54,174 bases of DNA. Origin: Zygnema cylindricum (Eukaryota > Streptophyta > Zygnematophyceae > Zygnematales > Zygnemataceae). The stretch spans positions 171,776 to 225,949 of the forward strand of contig JBBHKE010001613.1 in NCBI GenBank assembly GCA_037447655.1, read 5' to 3'. The number at the start of each line of letters is the position of its first letter. The stretch's first letter is position 1. Positions 46,446-54,174 of this stretch are shown piece by piece. A model generated the notes under the pieces. It did no database searches and was not told the origin of the DNA. It was given only the letters and a program-made list of their open reading frames with translations. The position numbers were made by a program, and so were the translations under genes.

Positions 46446-46741
46446 TTAGGAGGGGTGGTAAAATGGATAATGGGCGTTTGCAATTTTTTATTTATTTAAA
46501 GTGTGGATTTATTTGCCTTTTTGTAGTTTTATTTTGATAGGTTAATATTTTTACTCTTTTTATTGCGGTATGCAGAATACATTGTGTTTATTTCTTTCAC
46601 ATTGAATATTATATATCCATCTTTGTTTTTTTGTTTTCATATTTTGTCTTCGCAAGTTGAATGGCCAAAATAATGGATAAAATATATTTGTAGTGATGGT
46701 GGAAAAACGCATCCTAAATTGCAGTATCATGCTGCCATTCA

Positions 46742-47248
46742 GCAACGACACATTGTCGTTGCCGATTCGCCAAATATGAAATATACCATTCAGCGACGAC
46801 ATAGCTTCGTCGCTGGATGGCAAAAGTTATAGTGTGCCATAGAGATAACAAGGATAAGAGTATAAGATATATAAAGTAGAGAGACCATGTGAGAGGAAGG
46901 GACAGAAAAATAAATAAAGAATGGGATAGTGACAAATAGGAAACGAGAGAACCAAAAGGTTGGATTTTAAGGATGTAAAAAAAAAGTTTGAAACATAAAA
47001 ACACAAGTTGGAGAATATGAGGACTAGAGGGACAGATAGTTTTGTTAAGTTCAATATTAAACAAAGATGGAAAATAAGAGAGAAATAATCATGGGATGGA
47101 GAAATGGGTTCCGACTCTTGAGTTGACACAGTGTCGGTGCTGAATGGTAAAAAAATGTAAATGCCATTCAACGATGAGACATTCTCGTTGTTGATTGGCA
47201 GGATAGAAAAACATAACACTCAGCAACGATACAGTCTCGTCGTTGAGT
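46742..47248. repeat. Cluster of GC-rich palindromes, right of transposase
   Basis: Palindromes share CATTCAGCGACGA-type arms: 46742-46762 (perfect 9-bp arms around CAT), 46786-46820 (14-bp arms, one mismatch), 47163-47199 and 47218-47248. A partial copy lies at about 47125-47150 and another at 50175-50240, beyond the satellite. They mirror the left cluster. Confidence 0.7.
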
Positions 47249-47839
47249 ACGATAAGGGAGAGAAGACAGACAAAATAAAAAGTGAGATTAATTGACATAA
47301 AATATATACAAAATTAAAATAGGTTTACAAGAACAAAAATAGAGAGAGAGAGAGAGAAAAAAAAAAAACAATCAAGTGTGCGACAAGCAAAATACTTAAC
47401 AATGCCAACACACTTCATAACGTGTATCGCTTAGCATTTACAAAACATGGATAAATAAAATCACAACAACCGTGATTGCAACAACATCAAAATGAATTAC
47501 AATTATAAAATATTACAATAATACACTTAGATATAAATTCAATCCTTTTCGCCTAAGAACCACAAAGCGTAAAATATTCGTCTACATGAACGACATGTAC
47601 ATCGATTATAAAAATTCTCTTTTGTAACATATGATAATCTATTAACCTTCTCTAACTCATGTACAAATTTGTTTAAAAGTCCTAATATTAAATGGAGTAA
47701 AAAAAACTCGATGACATTCCCACAATCCATCCGAATGTTCCTCCATCACATTCAGCTCACTGGATTCTATATCAAAGAAAAAAATACAACAATGGAGTTT
47801 GTTAAAAATTTGAATGACATTAACTTGTAATTTTAGTGG

Positions 47840-50168
47840 GCGAGTAAATGCGAGAGGGAGAAGGGGAAGGAAAAACTGCACGATTTTGAGTGTACGCAAA
47901 AGGAAATGGGAGAGGAAGAGAGAGATCAACAGTTCGAGACTACGACAATTTGAAGGGGAAAGGGGAGAGGGAGAAGGAGAGGGGAAAGGAGAGGGAGATG
48001 GGGAGGGAGATAGTGCGGCAGACGAAGAGGGTGAGAGGGAGAGGGAAAGGGAAAATGAGAGGGAGAGGTAGAAAGAGTAGGGAAGAGAGAGGGAAAGGGG
48101 GAGGGAGGGAAAGCAGCATATTGAGGGAGGGGAAGAAGGGAGAGATAGAGAGGGATGAAAATAATGCGGCAATTCGAGAGGGTGAGAGGGAAAAGGGTGA
48201 GGGATAGGGATATGGATAGGGATAGGGAGAGATAGCGGCAGATCGAGAGGGTGGGGAGAGGGAGAGATAGTAGCAGATCGAGAGGGAAGAGAGAGGGACA
48301 ATATAAGATAAAGGGAGAAAATGCGGCATATTGTGAGGGTGAGAGAGAGAGGGAGAGGGGAAGAGAGAGGGAAAGGGGGATGGAGAGATAACGGCAGATC
48401 GAGGGAGGGGGAGAGGGAGAGAGAGAGAGAGGGATACAAATAATGCGACAATTCGAGAGGGTGAGAGGGAAATGGTAAAGGAGAGGGATAGGGATAGGGA
48501 GAGATAGTTGCAGATCGAGAGGGTGAGGGAGAGGGAGAGATAGCGGCAGATCGAGAGGGAAGCAAGAGGAAGAATATGAGATAAATGGAGAAAATGCGGC
48601 ATATTGTGAGGGTGAGAGAGAGAGGGAGAGGGGAAGGGAGAGGGAAAGGGGGATCAAGAGATAGCGGTAGATCGAGGGAGGGGGAGAGGGAGAGAGAGAG
48701 GGATAAAAATAATGCGGCAATTCGAGAGGGTGAGAGGGAAATGGTAAGGGAGAGGGATAGGGATAGGGAGAGATAGCGGTAGATCGAGAGGGTGAGGGAG
48801 AGGGAGAGATAGCGGCAGATCGAGAGGGAAGGGAGAGTGAGAATATGAGATAAAGGGAGAGAATGCAGTATATTATGAGGTTGAGAGAGAGAGGGAGAGG
48901 GGAAGGGAGAGGGAAAAGGGGATGGAGAGATAGCGGGAGAGCGAGGGAGGGGGAGTGGGAGAGAGAGAGAGGGATAAAAATAATACGGCAATTCGAGAGT
49001 GTGAAAGGGAAAGGGTAAGGGATAGGGATAGGGAGAGATAGCGGCAGATCTAGAGGTTGAGGGAGAGGGAGAGATAGCGGCAGATCGAGAGGCAAGGGAG
49101 AGGGAGAATATGAGATAAAGGGAGAGAATGCGGCATATTGTGAGGGTGAGAGAGAGAGGGAGAGGGGAAGGGAGAGGGAAAAGGGGATGGAGAGATAGCG
49201 GCAGATCAACGGAGGGGGAGAGGGATGAAAATAATGCCGAAATTTGAGTGGGAGAGAGGGAAAGGGTAAAGGATAGGGATAAGGAGAGATAGAGGTAGAT
49301 CGAGAGGGTGAGGGAGAGGGAGAGATAGCGACATATCTAAAGGGAAGAGAGAGGGAGAATATGAGATAAAGGGAGAGAATCCGAGATATTGTGAGGGTGA
49401 GAGAGAGAGGGAGAGGGGAAGGGAGAGGGAAAGGGGGATGGAGAGATAGCGGCACATCGAGGGAGGGGTAGAGGGAGAGAGAGAGGGATAAAAATAATGC
49501 GGCAATTCGAGAGGGTGAGAGGGAAATGGTAAAGGAGAGGGATAAGGATAGGGAAAGATAGCGGTAGATCGAGAGGGTGAGGAAGAGGGAGAGATAGCGG
49601 CAGATCAAGAGGGAAAGGAAAGGGAGAATATGAGATAAAAGGAGAGAATGCGGCATATTTTGAGGGTGAGAGAGAGAGGGAGAGGGGAAGGGAGAGGGAA
49701 AGGGGGATGGCGAGATAGCGGCAGATCGAGGGAGGGGGAGAGGGATGAAAATAATGCGGGAATTCGAGAGGGTGAGAGGGAAAGGGTAAGGGATAGCGAT
49801 AGGGAGAGATAGCGGAAGATCTAGAGGTTGGGGGAGAGGGAGAGATAGTGGCAAATCGAGAGGGAAGGGAGAGGGAGAATATGAGATAAAGGGAGAGAAT
49901 GCGACATATTGTGAGGGTGAGAGAGAGGGAGAGGGGAAGTGAGAGGGAAAGGGGAGGGAGAGATAGTGGCAAATCGAGAGAGGGGGAGGGGGAAAGAGAG
50001 AGAGAGGGATGAAAACAGTGCAGCAAATCGATAGGGTGAGAGGGTAAGGGTAAGGGAGATGGAGAGGGAGAGATGACAGCAGATGGAGAGAGGGAGGAGA
50101 GGGAGAGGGAGAGGGGGAAGTAGAGAGAATGACTGATAGAGAGGGTAAGAGGGAAATATAGGAGAGGG
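47840..50168. repeat. Purine-rich satellite, ~250-270-bp period
   Basis: The plus strand is almost all GAGAGGGAGA-type purines. A marker, GCGGCATATTGTGAGGGTG, recurs at about 48325, 48595, 48865, 49130, 49382, 49650 and 49900, giving a higher-order period of about 250-270 bp over at least seven units. All minus frames are open over hundreds of codons only because pyrimidine-rich DNA lacks stops. The apparent Leu/Ser/Pro proteins are not real. Confidence 0.9.
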
Positions 50169-50245
50169 AAACATGCCATTCAACACCAAGACAGTCTCGT
50201 CAAGTCCTTATATGATAAAAAACAAATCATCCAGCGACGATGAAC

Positions 50246-51196
50246 TCCCCTAAATCATTCATGTCAAATCTGCATTTTAGATCTTTCTTTAGCTTATTGA
50301 TATTTTCCATAGACTTACTTAACACTTGTAGGTCATCCACATAAATTGCAATGAAAATAACACAATTCTCATCCTCAAACATATAAATAGAATGGTCAGA
50401 ACTGATCCGGATATATCCCAAACTGGTGAGAAACTCATCTAGTTTCTTATTCTATTGTGTGGGATCGTACTTCAGTCCATATAAAGACTTTATGAGTTTG
50501 CACAATTTACTCTCTTCTCCTTCCTCTACAAACCCCTCTGGTTGCCGTATAAGATTTTTTCCTCTAACTCACCATTGAGGAAGGCGGTCTGAATATCCAT
50601 CTGGTGTATTTCCATGTTTTCCGCTGCCGCTAGACTGAGAAGAATACTTATAGATGGGAACCAAACCACCGGAGCAAAATTCTCCTCATAATCTATCCCT
50701 TCTTTTTAGGTGAACCCTTTGCTACCAACCAAGCCTTATATCTCTCAATGGAATTATCTAGGTTTAGTTTCACTGTAAACACCCATTTGCACCCTATCGG
50801 TTTTCTATCCGGAGGTCAGTCCATCAGCTCCTAAGTATTCGCTTCCATGATGGGGGCCATCTCATCATTTATGGCTCTAACCCATCTGTCTTTCTCCGTA
50901 ATGTCCATTGACTTCGAGTATGACCTAGGCTCATCAGGGTGAGATAGCTTAGTTACCTTGTGAGCGACATGTTTTTCTTGTAGCCTTTTGCTACTTCTTT
51001 GTCCTCCCTCAAAGTTTGAAGCTAGAATAGAGGGAAGTCTCAGATTCCTCCTCATTGTCTCATTGGCTCCCCTATCCATGAAAGCTGGTTCTGGCTCCTC
51101 CTTCCTCTCCTCGGAGTGTATAGAGATATAAGTAGATTCCGGTATATCCCCCCCATCTTGGATCTTCCCTGAATCTGTAATCACGTTTTCACTCAT
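50246..51196 (-). pseudogene. Copia reverse transcriptase, family C, truncated
   Basis: On the minus strand: INDEMAPIMEANT, PPDRKPIGCKWVF, an IERYKA-like segment, IHQMDI-TAFLNGELEE, YVDDLQVLSKS, and DMNDLGE. Several stops and frameshifts occur. Most stops stand where relatives have W or Q. It breaks off at DLGE, where the palindrome-bearing sequence of the neighbouring transposon begins. RNase H and the 3' LTR are absent from the window. Confidence 0.85.
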
Positions 51197-52304
51197 GTCC
51201 CTTCCGGAAGATCCGAGTCCTCCTCACTCTTGGACTCAAACCTGATTCTTATCTTCTTGGTGTATTTGAATGGATCAAATGACTTCCATTCATCCATGAC
51301 AACTAGGTGCTTTACTAGAATGATATCTTGTTTAGCTAAGTCATAGACTCTATATCCCTTGATATCCTCATCATATCCCACAAAATATCCCGGTTTCCCC
51401 TTAGCATCTAGTTTCTAGTTTTTCCTTACCGTGTCAAGACTGTAAACTTGACTACCGAATACTTCAGGTGAGAAATATGTGGTTTCCTTCCAACCCATCT
51501 CTCATAAGGTGTCATTCCTTTCATGGTTATATTAAGGACTCTTTTCTTAATGTAGATAGCACAGTTCATGGCTTCTACCTGAAACCTTTTTCCTATTTTC
51601 TTATCGGCCAACATAATACGTACACTATCTCATGGAGTATCGTTTCACCCTCTCAGCTACCCCATTTTGTTCTGGATATTTTGGTACAGTTTTCTGATGT
51701 TGAACTCCCTCATCCCTCAAGTATTCCACAAACTGGTTCGGGGTGTATTCTCCCCCATTGTCACTCCTTATTCTCTTAATTGGGGTTGCGTGCAACTTCT
51801 CACTCCAGGCTTTATATTCTTTGAAGTAAGTTGGTGTTTCAGACTTTGATTTTAGGAAGTAGACTCTAGAGTATCTAGACGAGTCATCAGTAATTGTCAA
51901 TATAAACAACTTCCTTTAGACCTAAGGTGCTTTTTCCGGTCCCCCTATGTGTGTGTTTAGAGATCTAGTACTTTCTCACCTCTATATGTGGCAATTTTGG
52001 GAAAAGGGAGTTTGTGAGCCTTACCTTAGGCAGAGCCTCTAGAATCGTCCATCAATTCATTATCCCCAAATTGAATGCCTTCCACTACACCATGCTTCTT
52101 CATTTCCTTCATTCTATCAAAATGCACATGCCCCAACCGCTTATGCCAAATCATCAAGTTTGGGACACCAACATAGTAAGCATTCTTCTTTTCATTATTC
52201 ACGTTAAGCCTATACATATATTGGCTACCCTTATCTGCTATGAAGTAGACTTCATCCCCATACTTAGCTGTAAAGACTCCTTTTCTAGTGAAGGTTTCAA
52301 ATAA
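51193..52304 (-). pseudogene. Copia integrase, family C
   Basis: The pre-integrase zinc region shows MIWHKRLGHVHFDRM. The catalytic core shows TDDSSRY (first Asp), RSDNGGEYTPNQF (second Asp) and PEQNGVAER (Glu), so all three acidic residues remain. PYERWVGRKPHISHLK and the GYDEDIKGYRVYD segment follow. Stops near 51415, 51920-51960 and 52023 break it. Confidence 0.88.
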
Positions 52305-52508
52305 CTTTTAATCTAATATAGAGGTAGAGAATTTTTTTTTACTCAGCTGAGGTATATAGAGTACATCTGAGAAGGTGAGTATAGAAGTTTTACCCTTCAC
52401 TAAGAGTTTCAGATCTATCGACCCCACTAGATCTGTAGTAACTACTCTCCCATCCGCATACTCTATCTCTACAGTAGGGATCTTTCTCAGCTTTGTAAAA
52501 AGGTGCCT

Positions 52509-52860
52509 TTAACGACACATATGCATGGATGCACCTGAATCAATGATCCACCCTTCCTGAATGGCTCTAAAAACACACTTTCGTTTCCGAGGAATCTCCT
52601 TCTCCTCCAGGTTCTCGTCAAGCAAAAGCTCCCCATCCTCCTCCTTAGAGGACTCATCCTCCTCGGTCTCCCCTTTCATTTGTGTGACCACTAGTGCCTT
52701 TTTCTTCCTTCCGGAAGAACCCCCTCCACGGTTCTCTAAGAGCCTCAACTTCGACAGCTAGGTACACTTTGCCATGAAGTGTCACGGCTTTTTACAAAAA
52801 TGACAAAGACCCTTTGGGGGCCTCGGTCCTCTAGACTCATCTTTATCTCCTTTGAAGTTG
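52509..52860 (-). pseudogene. Copia Gag zinc knuckle and protease start, family C
   Basis: CHFCKKPWHFMAKC is a CX2CX4HX4C nucleic-acid-binding knuckle, and WIIDSGASMHMC carries the aspartic protease active site (DSGA). An in-frame stop lies just after the knuckle, and the protease is followed by a stop soon after the active site. Confidence 0.85.
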
Positions 52861-52874
52861 TTGTATGGGTTCCT

Positions 52875-53704
52875 TCAATCCTTCCCCCACCTGTCCGTTC
52901 TCGTAGCTAGAGCTTGAACGCTCTTTCTTCCTCTCCGAATCTCAATAGTGTTCTCCTGCACAAGTATCATCCGTACTACTGTGTTCCACTTCCAAGAATT
53001 GTCATCCATTTCTTGCACTCGGTACTTTATGTCCTCATATTCATTAGGCAACTTCATGATGAGGGTGTTGACTTTCATTTTCATTGTACTTGTCCACCCG
53101 GCACTCTCCATCTCCATATACAAACAAGAGAGATCATTACAGTAATCTAACATTTCCCCCCCTTGGTAAGTGTAATCTACTAACCTTTGCTTGGCCAACT
53201 GGAGCTCTTGAATGGTACCAGCTCTATAGATCTCCACTAAAGTCTCCCACAACTCCTTGGCCTTGAGAATGTGAAGATGGGAGGTTGCTAAAGCTTGAGT
53301 AAATTGCCTTAGAAGAAAATGTCTGGGAGCCATCTTTGTGTATTCCCACGTTTGAATATCGTTTTCCTTGGTCTTTATGGCCGCCGCTCCGGGTGACGTG
53401 GCGATAGGAGTGAGTGGTGTCTCCTTCCTTTTCCCTTTTTTGGACACGCTGCTGTCCCCATCGTCTCCCTCCTTTGTTGGGGCAGGTGTCGTTGTAGAAA
53501 ACCTCACTCCACTAAACCCCGGAGGGATTCCCTGAGATGGACGTTTCACTTGTCCACGAACAAAATCCCTCCAGGTGGACTTTTCACTTTTCCACTAACA
53601 ATAACCCAGTATCGTTTTTCACACAAAGCCCTATCATCATGGCTTCCTAATAAATGAACCCAGATCCGTTGAAGATGGGCACCCTAGAGGGTGGGCCCAT
53701 AACA
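52875..53704 (-). pseudogene. Copia gag and PBS, family C
   Basis: TTATGGGCCCACC on the minus strand (about 53690-53702) follows the LTR end and matches initiator tRNA-Met anticodon DNA. Its ATG opens MGPPSRVPIFNGSGFIY, then a TAG where relatives have Trp. The longest open part, 53549-52875, has the capsid-like UBN2 region (AKELWETLVEIYRAGTIQEL, LVDYTYQGGEMLDYCNDL). It is the most complete Gag in the window. Confidence 0.85.
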
Positions 53705-54118
53705 TGCAATTCTGTGTCCCCCATTGGACTAAAGAATTCATGAGGCCTTTAAGTAATTTTCGAATAACTCTCTTCCAACTAACACCACTGCTACCCAAGC
53801 AAGCAAATAAACAATCCCATTGCACTCTTGTGCATTCTAGACTCCCTTGAGTCTACAAAAAAAAGAATCAGTGAAAACGCCCAACCAGGCGATTAATTAT
53901 CAAGTGGCAAAGATGCCAAGATTTATACAAGCTCTATGGAAGAGAGGCGGCTACCTCCTAAGTTCTCGAAGTCCTGAACCCCTCTCACAATCCCTATCTA
54001 CTAGTGTACGCTCCAATCAAAATATTGTACGGTAAATAAAGGTACCATAGCCAATGTACTTTTTGTACGTCATGTGTACGACAAAGCCATGGAGTGGACG
54101 CCTGTCTCCACCGGACTT
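53705..54118 (-). repeat. 5' LTR of family C, incomplete
   Basis: It ends (minus strand) ACACAGAATTGCA directly before the PBS. It holds hairpins CGCC-TGGTT-GGCG, AGACTC-AAGG-GAGTCT, TGCAC-AAGA-GTGCA and TGCT-TGGGT-AGCA, and a GTAC cluster at about 54004-54080. It matches 4205-4639. The 5' part is lost to a CT-rich run (54119-54174) or lies beyond the window. Confidence 0.82.
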
Positions 54119-54174
54119 GTCTCATTTTCTCTCTCAGTCTCTCTCTTTCTCTCTCTCTTTGTCTCACTCTCTTT
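54119..54174. repeat. CT-rich simple sequence at window end
   Basis: Imperfect (TC)n run that breaks the family-C LTR similarity. It continues out of the window. Confidence 0.8.

Noticed and set aside
47657-50179. Very long minus-strand ORFs (up to 642 codons) rich in Leu, Ser and Pro
   Set aside because: All minus frames are open at once because the strand is C/T only. The 'proteins' are translations of a satellite.

Overview
The window is nuclear DNA from a eukaryote, most likely a land plant or streptophyte alga. The evidence is spliced genes of the plant CDPK/SnRK-like (PEPRK-type) kinase group, Ty1/copia LTR retrotransposons with G-box elements in their LTRs, a hAT relic and several MITE families. 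The species cannot be named from the sequence. Introns are short (about 130-365 bp). Most of the window is repeats, and a 10-N placeholder at 3336-3345 marks an assembly gap.

Layout. 1-2.2 kb holds nothing recognisable. 2.3-4.6 kb holds LTR fragments of three related copia families (called A, B and C here). 6.5-17.0 kb is a nested complex. A family-B LTR (6485-6808 plus 16829-17042) was split by a family-A element (6809-16823, target duplication ACTTT). That element carries the 3' half and 3' LTR of a family-B element inside its integrase. Its 3' end is rearranged and contains an antisense fragment of a DDE transposase-like gene. 17.3-20 kb has a 28-bp minisatellite, a 146-bp AT repeat and a decayed hAT transposase (minus). 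20.99-22.07 kb is a solo B LTR with a perfect TTTGG duplication.

24-36 kb contains the clearest host gene, a four-exon protein kinase (26490-28706, plus). It is surrounded by MITEs: a CATAG-ended family with 8-bp duplications, a TAA-duplicating Harbinger-like family and a CACTA-like family. There is also a copia relic at 29.8-30.5 kb. A second, paralogous kinase (37530-39165, minus) points towards the first but lacks a recognisable ATP-binding exon. 43-50.2 kb is a decayed DNA transposon with a DDE_1-type transposase pseudogene. Imperfect palindromes flank it on both sides, and a 2.3-kb purine-rich satellite with a period of about 250-270 bp follows. 50.25 kb to the end is a decayed family-C copia element on the minus strand.

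The most interesting signal is in the copia LTRs. All three families share an ordered module: G-box/ABRE, GTAC cluster, TATA, then a leader of consecutive hairpins with GG-rich loops. The hairpin stems change in a compensatory way between families. The leader runs into a primer-binding site complementary to the anticodon region of initiator tRNA-Met, as in Drosophila copia, and the AUG of gag lies inside that site.
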